A stretch of DNA of 64,000 bases from an uncultured Verrucomicrobia subdivision 3 bacterium (lineage in GTDB: Bacteria > Verrucomicrobiota > Verrucomicrobiia > Limisphaerales > UBA11358): NCBI GenBank assembly GCA_903835255.1, contig CAILMI010000061.1:1-64000 (forward strand), read 5' to 3'. Both the position numbers and the translations under genes were made by a program. Under the pieces are notes generated by a model, which was not told where the DNA came from, did not search any database, and saw only the letters and a list, made by a program, of their open reading frames with translations. Of the stretch, positions 49,606 to 61,388 are shown piece after piece (the first letter of the stretch is position 1; every line of letters begins with the position of its first letter).

Positions 49606-50388
49606 TCACTCCATGGTCTGGTTGTACTGCCGGACGATTTTGCGGGGAATCGACCGGGGCAGAAGCCGGTTCAAAAAGACGAACAGCTTATTTTGAAATC
49701 CGGGCACGGCGGTGACAACCCCCCGGCGATAGGCCCGGTGCCCATGGTCCGCCACCGCTGCGGAGGTCATCTTAGAAGTCTTCAGGCGCCGGACTTTTGA
49801 GCCGCGCGCCACGCGGCCGAAATCGCTCTCAGTCGGGCCGGGGCACAGCACCGACACGGTCAGGCCCGTGCCGCGAAGTTCCTCGGCCAGCGCCTCGCTG
49901 AAGGACAGCACAAAGGCTTTGGTCGCATAATAGACCGTCATGCCGGGGCCGGGCAGGAATCCGGCGACCGACCCGACGTTGAGGATTCCGCCGCGCCGGC
50001 GCTGGAGCATGCCAGGCAGAAACAAGCCGGTCAGCTCCGTCAGCGCCGCGAGGTTGACCTGAACCATTTCAAGCTGACGCGCCAGGGAGATTTCAGCAAA
50101 AGACCCGCTGGCTCCAAAGCCGGCATTGTTGACCAGCACGTCGACCGAAATTTTTTCGCTGGCCAGCTCGTCAAAAATCCGCCGGGCCTCTCCCGGGCGA
50201 GAGAGATCGGCCGTCAGGACGCGCACCTGGCTCGGATGAGCCTGGTGGAGTTCCTCGGCGAGCGCCTCGAGCGCCTCGGTGTTGCGGGCAAGGAGGATCA
50301 GCTGAGCGCCGTCGGCGGCGAAGCAGCGGGCGAGATCCCGGCCGATGCCCGAGGACGCGCCGGTGACTAAAACGGTTTCTTGATTCAT
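49606..50388 (-). CDS. Short-chain dehydrogenase/reductase (SDR)
   Basis: 260 residues from the ATG at 50388; the frame stays open to 50472 into lepB and that extension is rejected. It is a classical SDR: cofactor motif TGASSGIG, structural NNAG, catalytic Ser in VGSVAGF and YYATK. The C-terminal part (PRKIVRQYNQTME, a basic helix) resembles the DltE/YqjQ-type of uncharacterised SDRs. The substrate is unknown. It follows lepB on the same strand after 44 nt. Confidence 0.92.
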   Translation of the reverse strand: MNQETVLVTGASSGIGRDLARCFAADGAQLILLARNTEALEALAEELHQAHPSQVRVLTADLSRPGEARRIFDELASEKISVDVLVNNAGFGASGSFAEISLARQLEMVQVNLAALTELTGLFLPGMLQRRRGGILNVGSVAGFLPGPGMTVYYATKAFVLSFSEALAEELRGTGLTVSVLCPGPTESDFGRVARGSKVRRLKTSKMTSAAVADHGHRAYRRGVVTAVPGFQNKLFVFLNRLLPRSIPRKIVRQYNQTME

Positions 50389-50432
50389 AGGAAGCGCAAG
50401 ATGCTGGCGCCCAGCCGCACCGTAAAACGGGG

Positions 50433-51641
50433 TTACTGGTTGCCCCAGCCAAACCGCGCGGTGATGGGCCAATAGACGAAAAAGGATTTGCCGATGACAT
50501 TCCGGGCCGGGAAAGAACCCCAGGCGCGCGAATCGAAACTATTGCAGGTGTTGTCCCCCATCACCATGTAGGAATCACCGTCATTATTAAAGACGGTGGA
50601 CGCATCCGGAAAGAGGGGCGCCAGGCTGGGATAGAGCCCAAACTGCTGAGCCACCGCGCCGTTGACGTGGCCGGAATACAGGCTGTCTGCCGGGGCCGTT
50701 TTCGGATTGAAGCCATAGATGTTCTCGAAGTGCGGCGTGGAGGCGTCCAGACGCTCGCCGTTGATGATCAGGTGCCGGTCGTCCCCGATTTGCACGCGAT
50801 CGCCCGGCATCACCACCATGCGTTTGATATAAAACTGGTCCTGCTTCATCTGGGCGTGCTCGATTCCCCGGGTCTCGAACACCAGGATTTCGCCGCGCAC
50901 CGGCTTGCGGAAATTATAGGAGATCCGGTCCACGAACAAATGGTCTCCGGCCACGATGCGCACACTGGCCACCACGTCGCCTTTATGATAGATGTGCCCC
51001 TGCTCCAGCCGGGCCCGATAGGCGAACGCATCCGCCCCGGGATAGGGCGGCTCGCCATAATCCGGCGGAAACCACATGACATGTTCCACCCCGCCAATCC
51101 ACAGCGATTGCTTGAGATTGAAAATCAGGAAGCGGCGCATCGGGCTGATCTTTTCAATCTCGCCGTCCGCCTGCGCCACCACGCGGACGTAGGAGACGCC
51201 GGCAAACCATTCCCGGACGCGTTCCCAGCCGGTGGGAATCTTGTAGTCGGGCTGCTCCAGCAGGTTTTTAGCTGTGACGCCAAAGAGCGTGGGCTGCATC
51301 GATCCGGTGGGGATCTTGAACGGCTGGACGAAGAAAGTGCGGATGGCCATGGCGACGGCGAGCGCCACCAGCAGCACCTCCACATTTTCACGCCAGGCCG
51401 GATGCGGATACGGCTTGAGCGACTGATTAGCGGCGGCTTCAAGCTTGTTCACTTCCAATTTTAATGCCGCCCCCTTGGCACCCGCGCGCAAGGCGGACGC
51501 CAGACCCTCCAGGGCGCGCTGGACATTTTCCCGCGCCGTGGGCGGGAGCAGGTCTCGCTGTGCGCCCAGCATCCGGCGGACATGCTTCATCATCGCCGCC
51601 GCCTCGCGCACCTCAGCAGAAAGAAACCAGCGTAACATCAT
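50433..51641 (-). CDS. lepB: Signal peptidase I
   Basis: 402 residues. It cleaves signal peptides on the outer side of the inner membrane. TM is about 87-105; the catalytic Ser is S114 in KIPTGSMQPTL and the general base is K273 in YIKRMVVMPGD. The C-terminal GDNTCNSFDSRAWG box is present. The N-terminal ~85 residues before the TM form a charged helical cytoplasmic extension not found in E. coli LepB, and a ~100-residue insertion separates S114 from the region leading to K273. It lies downstream of lepA on the same strand (81 nt). Confidence 0.94.
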   Translation of the reverse strand: MMLRWFLSAEVREAAAMMKHVRRMLGAQRDLLPPTARENVQRALEGLASALRAGAKGAALKLEVNKLEAAANQSLKPYPHPAWRENVEVLLVALAVAMAIRTFFVQPFKIPTGSMQPTLFGVTAKNLLEQPDYKIPTGWERVREWFAGVSYVRVVAQADGEIEKISPMRRFLIFNLKQSLWIGGVEHVMWFPPDYGEPPYPGADAFAYRARLEQGHIYHKGDVVASVRIVAGDHLFVDRISYNFRKPVRGEILVFETRGIEHAQMKQDQFYIKRMVVMPGDRVQIGDDRHLIINGERLDASTPHFENIYGFNPKTAPADSLYSGHVNGAVAQQFGLYPSLAPLFPDASTVFNNDGDSYMVMGDNTCNSFDSRAWGSFPARNVIGKSFFVYWPITARFGWGNQ

Positions 51642-51722
51642 ATATTTGTTTCTGAACGCGGTGTCCCGGTCGGGAGCCCCTGCCCGGCCGGTCGGTTGAA
51701 GTGAGTGCGCATGGGCGGCGGA

Positions 51723-53513
51723 TCAGGATTTGAGCACGGCGATGAACGCCTCCTGCGGGATTTCCACATTGCCGATGGATTTCATGCGCTTCTTGCCTTC
51801 CTTTTGCTTTTCCAGCAGCTTGCGTTTTCGCGACACATCGCCGCCGTAACATTTCGCCGTCACATCCTTGCGGAAGGCGCTGATGACCTCGGAGGCGACG
51901 ATTTTGCCGCCGATGGCCGCCTGGATTTTGACCTGGAACTGCTGGCGCGGGATCACTTCTTTCAACTTCTCAGCCAGCGTCCGCCCCCGGCCCTCGGCCT
52001 TGGTGCGGTGGACGATGCAGGAAAATGCGTCCATCGGCTCGGTGTTCACGAGCATGTCCAGCTTCACCATGTCGGATTCCATCTCCCCGTCAAATTCATA
52101 ATCCATCGAGCCGAAGCCCCGGGTCATGCTTTTGATCCGGTCGTGGAAATCAATCAGGATTTCGTTGAGCGGCAGCCGGCTGGTGAGCATCACCCGCCGC
52201 GCGTCGAGCGTCTCCGTGTGGTCCACGGCGCCGCGCTTCTCAGAGATCAGCGCCATCAGGTCTCCAATATTTTCGTTCGGGCAAATGACAAACGCCTTCA
52301 CCATCGGCTCCTCAATTTTGGCGATGTGGCTGGGATCGGGCATAAACACCGGATTGTCCACCAGCTTGACCGAGCCATCATTCATCGTCACCCGGTAGAT
52401 GACGCTGGGATAGGTGGCGATGATGTCCATGCCATATTCGCGCCGCAGCCGCTCCTGCACGATTTCCAGATGGAGCAGCCCCAGGAAGCCGCAGCGGAAC
52501 CCGAAGCCGAGCGCCACGGAGCTTTCCGACGAATAGACAAAGGCCGAATCGTTCAACTGCAACTTGCCCATGCTCACCTTGAGCGCCTCGTAATCGGCCG
52601 TGTTGATGGGGTAAATGCCGCTGAAGACCATCGGATGAATCTCCTGAAATCCGGGCAGGACATCGGAGGGATTGCGGGAATCGGTGATGGTGTCGCCCAT
52701 CTTCACTTCCTTGGGGGACTTGATGTTGGCCGTGAAATACCCCGTCTCGCCCACCTCCAGTTTTTCGCGGGCGTAGGGCTTGGGATTGAAGCTGCCGACC
52801 TCCTTGACCTCGACGGTTTTTCCGGAATGCAGCAGCTTGACCATCATGCCCGGTTTCAATTCCCCGTTGAAAACGCGGACGTGCGTCACGACGCCCTTGT
52901 AGGTGTCGAAATAGGAATCAAAGCCCAGCGCCTGCAGGCTCGGCGCCCCGGTGGGCTTGGGGGGCGGGATGCGCTCCACCACGGCTTCCAGAATGTCCTC
53001 GATGCCGATGCCCTGCTTGGCGCTGGCCAGCACGGCGGTCTCGGCGGGGATGGCCAGAATATCTTCCAGCTGCTGCCGGGCCATGGCGACGTCGGCATGC
53101 GGCAGATCAATCTTATTGATGACGGGGATGATCGTCAGATTCTGCTTCATCGCCAGGTGCACGTTGGCCACTGTCTGCGCTTCCACGCCCTGCGCCGCAT
53201 CGATGATGAGCAGCGCGCCTTCGCAGGCACTCAGACTGCGCGACACCTCATAGGAAAAATCCACGTGGCCGGGGGTATCGATCAGGTTCAGCTCGTAGGT
53301 TTCCCCGTTCCGGGCCTTGTACAACATGGTGACCGGATGCGCCTTAATAGTGATGCCGCGCTCGCGCTCGAGATCCATCGCGTCCAGGAGCTGGTCCGAC
53401 ATATTGCGGGTGGCAATTGTGCCTGTCAGGTGCAGCAGGCGGTCGGAAAGCGTGGTCTTTCCATGGTCGATGTGGGCAATGATGCTGAAATTACGTATGT
53501 GTGCGGCGTCCAT
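51723..53513 (-). CDS. lepA: Elongation factor 4 (LepA)
   Basis: 596 residues, full length. It is a ribosome-associated GTPase that back-translocates or assists translation. G motifs are NFSIIAHIDHGKTTLSDRLL, GITIKAHPVTM, DTPGHVDFSYEVSRSL and NKIDLPHAD. Domains II-IV and the LepA-specific C-terminal domain (QVKIQAAIGGKIVASEVI, KDVTAKCYGGDVSRKRKLLE) are intact. The order lepA-lepB matches many bacteria. Confidence 0.97.
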   Translation of the reverse strand: MDAAHIRNFSIIAHIDHGKTTLSDRLLHLTGTIATRNMSDQLLDAMDLERERGITIKAHPVTMLYKARNGETYELNLIDTPGHVDFSYEVSRSLSACEGALLIIDAAQGVEAQTVANVHLAMKQNLTIIPVINKIDLPHADVAMARQQLEDILAIPAETAVLASAKQGIGIEDILEAVVERIPPPKPTGAPSLQALGFDSYFDTYKGVVTHVRVFNGELKPGMMVKLLHSGKTVEVKEVGSFNPKPYAREKLEVGETGYFTANIKSPKEVKMGDTITDSRNPSDVLPGFQEIHPMVFSGIYPINTADYEALKVSMGKLQLNDSAFVYSSESSVALGFGFRCGFLGLLHLEIVQERLRREYGMDIIATYPSVIYRVTMNDGSVKLVDNPVFMPDPSHIAKIEEPMVKAFVICPNENIGDLMALISEKRGAVDHTETLDARRVMLTSRLPLNEILIDFHDRIKSMTRGFGSMDYEFDGEMESDMVKLDMLVNTEPMDAFSCIVHRTKAEGRGRTLAEKLKEVIPRQQFQVKIQAAIGGKIVASEVISAFRKDVTAKCYGGDVSRKRKLLEKQKEGKKRMKSIGNVEIPQEAFIAVLKS

Positions 53514-53646
53514 TATATCTTAAATCAGAGCGTGCAGCTTAGCGGGAAAACGCTTAATGAAAAGCAAATTTGCCAAAAGCTCCAGTTGCCAAAAGCACCT
53601 TTCGGTTCCCCCGAAAAAAGAATCAACCCGCGACTGGCGCAGCGGC

Positions 53647-54888
53647 TCACTGCGCGTACCAGCGGCAGAGCCGGACGATGTCATTGCGCTGGTGGAGCAG
53701 GCGCGTCCGCCAGCTCATATATGGCGAATAGCTGTAGGAATGATCAGCCAGCCTGACAGCCCGCACCACGTCGGACTCGGACAGCGCAGAACGGCCGTCG
53801 CTCACGGCCAGCCAGCGCGCCAGCCAGAGGATCACCGGATAAAGCAGCGCCAGATTCCGGAACCCTTCAATCAGGGGGCGCCCATGAAACGCCCGCCCGC
53901 AAAAGTGGAGGCTCTGAACCTTGACCCGGAAATAACGGGTCAGCAGCGCCTCGGCTCCCGGCGGAATCGGGCCGAACGGTTTTTCAATGTCGGCGAACTC
54001 CACGCGCTTGAGCCCCTCCCGCAAGGCCGGGGTGCGGCCCCGGGAACGGGCCAGGCGGAAAGCGGCCGCCAGAGTTTTCCAGCGCGAGGCGCTCCGCACA
54101 TCCTGATCGGCAACCGTCACCGATCGCGCATGTTCCAAGACCAGGAGGCGCAAGAACAGTCGACCGATGGGGCTCGGCTTTTCAATGTCCGCCGGCAGCC
54201 CGGTCGTTTTTTCCGCCGCGCTCGCCACCAGGGCGTCCAGGATTTCCTCGGCACCCTCCCCGGCAATCTGGTCCAGGCAGCCCCGCTCGACCCGGTTCAA
54301 CCAGTCGAGCGCCTGCACTAATTTGAGCGACACCGGGATTTCAGGGGCGGCGAGGGTGTGATCCAGCCACCGCGTGAACCGCAGGAAATCCGGCCACCCC
54401 AATCCCGATGCCTCGGCCACCGGCGGCGGCGGGCTTTGTTTCCATCCCTCCGGCAGAACTTCTTTCGCCAGCTTTTGCAGGGCCGCCCCCTGCTCCGCCA
54501 GAGGCCGCCCCCGGTTATCCGTCGCGGAGGGACAGCTGAACCGGAGCCCGACCTTCCATTCATTCCCGGCCGGATGGATTACCAGCGGATACAGGCGGCA
54601 GGCCAGCGGCTTGGCTGCCTCGCCGAACTTGCTATGGATGCGGCAGCGGGCGGAAGAGTCGAGAAATACACAGGCCCCATCCACCTGATGCCCGAGCCGG
54701 TGCCGCCCCAGCCCCGAAACGATCAGCCCTAAGGGATTCACCCCATCCGCCGCCGTCCAGTTCTGTTGTTCGATGCGCTGCTTTTCCTCCGGCGATACCG
54801 TGATCAGCAGATGGTTCCGGCAGCATTCCCCGCAGCTGTGACAGCTCCAGTTCTGGCCGGCCGAGGGGTCCATATGCGCGGTTTTCAT
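53647..54888 (-). CDS. YkgJ-type cysteine-cluster protein
   Basis: 413 residues. The N-terminal ~110 residues carry a cysteine-rich putative zinc/iron-sulfur module: CHSCGECC, then C in GACVFLD, CRIH and KPLACRLYP. The remaining ~300 residues are helical with no motif I can name; a FliB-like lysine methylase resemblance is possible because YkgJ-type clusters occur in that family. There is no signal peptide. Its start is 103 nt downstream of the PPDK stop, separated by a strong terminator. Confidence 0.7.
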   Translation of the reverse strand: MKTAHMDPSAGQNWSCHSCGECCRNHLLITVSPEEKQRIEQQNWTAADGVNPLGLIVSGLGRHRLGHQVDGACVFLDSSARCRIHSKFGEAAKPLACRLYPLVIHPAGNEWKVGLRFSCPSATDNRGRPLAEQGAALQKLAKEVLPEGWKQSPPPPVAEASGLGWPDFLRFTRWLDHTLAAPEIPVSLKLVQALDWLNRVERGCLDQIAGEGAEEILDALVASAAEKTTGLPADIEKPSPIGRLFLRLLVLEHARSVTVADQDVRSASRWKTLAAAFRLARSRGRTPALREGLKRVEFADIEKPFGPIPPGAEALLTRYFRVKVQSLHFCGRAFHGRPLIEGFRNLALLYPVILWLARWLAVSDGRSALSESDVVRAVRLADHSYSYSPYMSWRTRLLHQRNDIVRLCRWYAQ

Positions 54889-54933
54889 TGTGAGCCCAAG
54901 GCTAATTCTTTCCCGCGCTCGGCAAAAGAAAAA

Positions 54934-54959
54934 CCGCTCCGTTTCCGGAGCGGTTTTTT
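54934..54959. terminator. Bidirectional Rho-independent terminator after ppdK
   Basis: CCGCTCCG (54934-54941) pairs with CGGAGCGG (54946-54953) around TTTC, with an A-run on the left and TTTTTT on the right. It ends the - strand ppdK transcript, whose stop is at 54992. Confidence 0.9.
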
Positions 54960-54991
54960 GAATTTATCGGGAGCGGGTCGCCCCGCTGGAA

Positions 54992-57739
<2,748 letters not shown>

Positions 57740-57967
57740 AAATGATATTCGCCGCCGCGCGTTGTGTGTGTTTTGTGTGTGTTGTTTAAAACCGCAAAAA
57801 ACGAAGGGAGAATTTATCAAAGCCCCTTTCGGAGTCAATCCACGAGTCGCGGATTTCGAGGCTCCGGGCAGAAATCAACTTTTTCAGAGTCATCCGCACA
57901 AACCTTGGGATAGGAAGGCGACCAGAACGGACGCCCGCACACGTCCCTCCCGCGCCAGTTTTTGATC

Positions 57968-58107
57968 GGTAGGGATCGCCGCGCTGCGGCGTCTCCCGGC
58001 GCCGAGCGCAGCGTCAGGCGCCGTAAAACGAATCGCACTGCGAGTGTCTTTTTCCCATTCGTTCCGCCCTCCCAGGCGGGGGCATCGCAGCGCGATGCCC
58101 TCTACCT
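57968..58107. repeat. 140-bp palindromic-ended element, copy 1
   Basis: It starts GGTAGGGATCGCCGCGCTGC and ends GCATCGCAGCGCGATGCCCT followed by CTACCT, an inverted terminal pair. Inside are GGCGCCGAGCGCAGCGTCAG and GCGAGTGTCTT. It matches copy 2 over its whole length with scattered changes. Confidence 0.85.
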
Positions 58108-58210
58108 GCTTGGATGGCGGAATCTCATTTTGAAACCCGTTCCCGAATAAAAATGTTGCACCGCGCCACCCCACGCCACACTTCAATGATCTTAGCCGTC
58201 CCAACGCCCC

Positions 58211-58350
58211 AGGTAGGGATCGCCGCGCTGCGGCGTCCCCCGGCGCCGAGCGCAGCGTCAGGCGCCGGAAAACGCGTCGCAAAGCGAGTGTCTTATTCCC
58301 ATTCGTTTCGCCCTGTCGGGCGGGGGCATCGCAGCGCGATGCCCACTACC
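58211..58350. repeat. 140-bp palindromic-ended element, copy 2
   Basis: In the same orientation as copy 1, 243 nt further on. Differences are point changes and compensating changes in the arms, suggesting an older duplication with conserved folding. Confidence 0.85.
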
Positions 58351-58507
58351 GTTGCTTCGCGTTCGGGTTTAAGCGCCTTTTTTCATTGGCGTTCCCTGCC
58401 CCCCCCCCCGGCCCTCGCTCAAGCTTTCGCGGGGCGAGGGAGAAGAACTGGGATCGTGGCCTACTTCGGCAGTCGGGTTCAATGACGGCATGAATCCGCC
58501 CCAGGTC

Positions 58508-58560
58508 TTACCCCTTGGCGTCCTAGGCGCCTAGGCGGTTCATTGGGACTTCAGGGTTCC
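58508..58560. repeat. Dispersed intergenic repeat, copy 2
   Basis: TTACCCCTTGGCGTCCTAGG, CGCCTAGGCGGTTCATT and AGGGTTCC match the copy at 26777-26830. Confidence 0.6.
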
Positions 58561-58654
58561 GGCTTGCGCGCTCTGCACCCTCTTCAGCCACCCCATTTTA
58601 CTTGCACGCGCCGCTCCACATGTTAACAAATCACTGTCTAAAATAAAAAGCGTC

Positions 58655-59671
58655 ATGCCCAAAATCTCCGTCATCATCCCCTGCTATAACGAGGAGGCGG
58701 TCTTGCCACAATTGTTCCAGAGGCTGAGCGCCGTTGCCGCAACATGGGCGATGGATTACGAAATCGTTTGCGTGGACGACGGCTCGCGCGACCGGACCTG
58801 GGAGATGCTCAAGCTCCAGAACGGCAAAGATTCTCGCTGGCGCTGCCTTTCCTTCGCGCGAAATTTTGGCCATCAGGTGGCCGTGAGCGCCGGGCTTTAT
58901 CATGCGGCCGGCGACGCGGTGGTGATCATTGATGCCGATTTACAGGATCCGCCCGAGGAAATCGCCCGGCTGCTCGCCCAATGGCGCGAAGGCTTTGAAG
59001 TCGTTTTTGCCACTCGCAAACAGCGCAAAGACCCATTGCTCAAACGGATGCTCGCCTGGGGCTTTTATCGGCTGCTGCAAAAAATGACACCCCTGCCAAT
59101 GGCACGCGATGCCGGCGACTTCTGCCTGCTGGACAAAAAAGTCGTCGCTGTAATGAATGCGCTGCCCGAACGCAGCCGCTATCTGCGCGGCCTGAGGACT
59201 TGGTGCGGCTTTCGGCAGACCTCCGTCGAGTTTGACCGCGCCGAGCGGGCGGCGGGTGTGCCGCAATACACCTTCCAAAAATCATTCAAGCTCGCCATGG
59301 ACGGCCTGTTCTCCTTTTCCGCCGCGCCGCTGCGGCTAGCGACGTATTTTGGCCTGTGGGCTTCCGGCTTCGCCTTTTTTGGCGTTCTGTTTACGCTCCT
59401 GCAGAAAATTTTTGCCGGGCAGTTCGCCAAGATCGGCCTCGCGCCGGGCGCGGGTTTTCCGACGATTGTGATTTCAGTCCTGTTTCTCGGCGGGGTGCAG
59501 CTGATTTGCCTGGGCATCCTCGGCGAATACATCGGGCGCATCTACAACGAAGTCAAAGGTCGGCCCCTTTGGGTCTTGCGTGAAAGCGTTGGCTTGGGCG
59601 CGCCCGATTCCTTCATCCGGGGAAAGCCCGAAAGCGGCAGCGCTGCGGCGAAAATAGCGGAGGAGGGTTAA
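58655..59671 (+). CDS. Family 2 glycosyltransferase (DPM1/GtrB-like)
   Basis: 338 residues. The GT-A domain begins KISVIIPCYNEEAVLPQLF, has VDDGSRDRTW and the metal-binding DADLQDPPEEI, then FVFATRKQRKDP-type wording and AGDFCLLDKKVV. Two C-terminal TM segments (about 225-255 and 265-300) follow, as in GtrB/ArnC-type polyprenyl-phosphate glycosyltransferases. It probably loads a sugar onto undecaprenyl phosphate. The GtrA-like flippase gene is next (8 nt). Confidence 0.92.
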   Translation: MPKISVIIPCYNEEAVLPQLFQRLSAVAATWAMDYEIVCVDDGSRDRTWEMLKLQNGKDSRWRCLSFARNFGHQVAVSAGLYHAAGDAVVIIDADLQDPPEEIARLLAQWREGFEVVFATRKQRKDPLLKRMLAWGFYRLLQKMTPLPMARDAGDFCLLDKKVVAVMNALPERSRYLRGLRTWCGFRQTSVEFDRAERAAGVPQYTFQKSFKLAMDGLFSFSAAPLRLATYFGLWASGFAFFGVLFTLLQKIFAGQFAKIGLAPGAGFPTIVISVLFLGGVQLICLGILGEYIGRIYNEVKGRPLWVLRESVGLGAPDSFIRGKPESGSAAAKIAEEG

Positions 59672-59679
59672 AAACCCGC

Positions 59680-60075
59680 GTGAAGAATCTCCTGTCTCAA
59701 AATAATCAATTCCTGCTCTATTTCATCATCGGCGTCATCGGCGTCATGTTGGATTTTACCGGTTATTCGCTGCTGCTGACGTTCACCGGGCTGCACTATC
59801 AGGCGGCCAATGCCGCGGGCTACACGGCAGGCACTCTGCTGTCGTTTGTCCTCAACGCGCGCTATAATTTCCGCACCCGCGACTGGCTGGCGGTGCGGTT
59901 CCTAAGCTTCCTCGGCGTGGCGCTGCTGAGCTGGATGGCATCAGCCGGGCTCTTAGGCTGGCTGGTGGGGCATCTCCAATGCAATCCCTACGCCGCTAAG
60001 CTCGGCACGCTGGTGGGGGTTGTGCTATTGCAATACAACCTCAACCGCCTGCTTTCCTTCCGCAAATTCAGCTGA
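59680..60075 (+). CDS. GtrA-family membrane protein
   Basis: 131 residues from GTG 59680. Four hydrophobic segments and the family wording (FIIGVIGVMLDFTGYSLLLT, AAGYTAGTLLSFVLNARYNF, QYNLNRLLSFRKF) identify GtrA, a proposed flippase or accessory for polyprenyl-linked sugars. It overlaps the next gene by 1 nt (TGATG). Confidence 0.92.
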   Translation: MKNLLSQNNQFLLYFIIGVIGVMLDFTGYSLLLTFTGLHYQAANAAGYTAGTLLSFVLNARYNFRTRDWLAVRFLSFLGVALLSWMASAGLLGWLVGHLQCNPYAAKLGTLVGVVLLQYNLNRLLSFRKFS

Positions 60076-61388
60076 TGCCCGCGCCAAAAAAAATCCTCAT
60101 CATCGGCGGCGGCTTCACCGGCCTCACCGCCGCGTGGCGGTTATCGGCGGACCCAAGATTTTCCGTGACGCTGATCGAAAGCTCCGGCCAGCTAGGCGGA
60201 CTGGCGGCAGGCTTTCCGCTGGCGGGAACATCGCTGGAAAAAACCTACCACCATCTTTTTTTGACCGACACGGCGATTTTGGACCTGGTTCAGGAACTGG
60301 GGCTGGAAGACAAATTGATGTGGTGCGAAAGTTCGGTCGGAATTTTCCGCGATGGAAAGATCCATTCTTTCAAGACGCCGCTGGACTTGCTCCGGTTTGC
60401 GCCGTGCAGTTTCCTGGGGCGGCTGCGCACGGGTCTGGCCGCGCTGTATCTCAAGCACCTGAAAAACTGGCGCGGCTTGACACGCCAGACCGCGCACGAT
60501 TGGATGCGGCGCGCCTGCGGGCGAAGCGCGATGGAGACCATCTGGACACCGCTGCTCAAGGGCAAGTTCGACGGCCATTCCAAAAATGTTTCGATGGCCT
60601 GGTTCTGGGCGCGCATCCATATCCGCGCCAACTCGCGCTCCGGCGGCGGCGGCGAAAAACTGGGCTACTTTCGCGGCGGATTCAACGTCCTCACGTCCAA
60701 ACTCGAACAGGAAATCCGCCGCCGCGGCGTGGATGTTCGGACCAGCGCAACAGTCGAAAAAATAACCCAGCACTACACCGCCGTCGTGAGCGGCGAGGAG
60801 GTGCCGTTTGATTTCTGCATCTTCACCGGCCCGTCGCCCGCCTTTGCCCGGCTGCTGCCCACGCAGGCATCGCTCGAGGACTACGCGGCACGGCTCCGCA
60901 GCATTGACTACTTGGGCGCGGCGTGCCTGGTTTTCACCAGCGACCAGTGCCTCGGTGATTTTTATTGGGTCAATGTCAACGAGCCGGAGGCCCCGTTTCT
61001 CGTCTTCCTCAACCACACGCGGCTGGTGGATAAAAGCTTCTACGGCGGCCAATATGTTTATTACATCGGCGCGTATCTGCAGCCGGACGAAAAAGTGTTT
61101 TCACTCGCGGACGATGAACTGGCGAAACTTTGGCTCCACTACCTGCTGAAAATATTCCCCACCTTCGACCCGGCGCGCATCAGCGAACGCCATATTTTCC
61201 GGTTCCGGGCGGCGCAGCACATCGCGGGCACTGATTACGAGGAAAAGATTCCCGATTACCAGACACCGCTGCCGGGGGTATTTCTGGCGAATTTCTCACA
61301 GATTTTCCCGGAAGACCGGGGCACCAACTTTGCCGTGCGGGAAGGCCTGAAAATAGCCAGGCGGGTGTCGCAACCTCCCAACAGTTGA
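60075..61388 (+). CDS. FAD-dependent amine-oxidase-like oxidoreductase
   Basis: 437 residues. The N-terminal FAD-binding Rossmann fold has ILIIGGGFTGLTAAWRLS and GGLAAGFPLAG; the C-terminal ending FSQIFPEDRGTNFAVREGLK closes the FAD site. It belongs to the protoporphyrinogen-oxidase/amine-oxidase/UDP-galactopyranose-mutase-like superfamily. Coupling to GT2 and GtrA suggests a substrate in cell-surface glycan or polyprenyl-sugar metabolism rather than heme. That is inferred from neighbours only. Confidence 0.88.
   Translation: MPAPKKILIIGGGFTGLTAAWRLSADPRFSVTLIESSGQLGGLAAGFPLAGTSLEKTYHHLFLTDTAILDLVQELGLEDKLMWCESSVGIFRDGKIHSFKTPLDLLRFAPCSFLGRLRTGLAALYLKHLKNWRGLTRQTAHDWMRRACGRSAMETIWTPLLKGKFDGHSKNVSMAWFWARIHIRANSRSGGGGEKLGYFRGGFNVLTSKLEQEIRRRGVDVRTSATVEKITQHYTAVVSGEEVPFDFCIFTGPSPAFARLLPTQASLEDYAARLRSIDYLGAACLVFTSDQCLGDFYWVNVNEPEAPFLVFLNHTRLVDKSFYGGQYVYYIGAYLQPDEKVFSLADDELAKLWLHYLLKIFPTFDPARISERHIFRFRAAQHIAGTDYEEKIPDYQTPLPGVFLANFSQIFPEDRGTNFAVREGLKIARRVSQPPNS

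Larger units (their letters stand above)
57740..58654. other. Intergenic region, 915 nt, between divergent genes
   Basis: No gene was recognised. It contains two direct copies of a 140-bp palindromic-ended element (57968-58107 and 58211-58350), TTTAAGCGCCTTTTTTCATT and GGCGTTCCC (58369-58398, recurring at 61686), a run of 12 C (58400-58411), a GCGAGGG hairpin arm and the dispersed repeat at 58508-58560. Promoters for ppdK and the glycosyltransferase must lie near its ends but no clear boxes were found. Confidence 0.75.

Noticed and set aside
51705-53756. Long open frame antisense to lepA
   Set aside because: It is a His/Gly/Leu-rich shadow of a highly conserved gene, with no domain or start signal.
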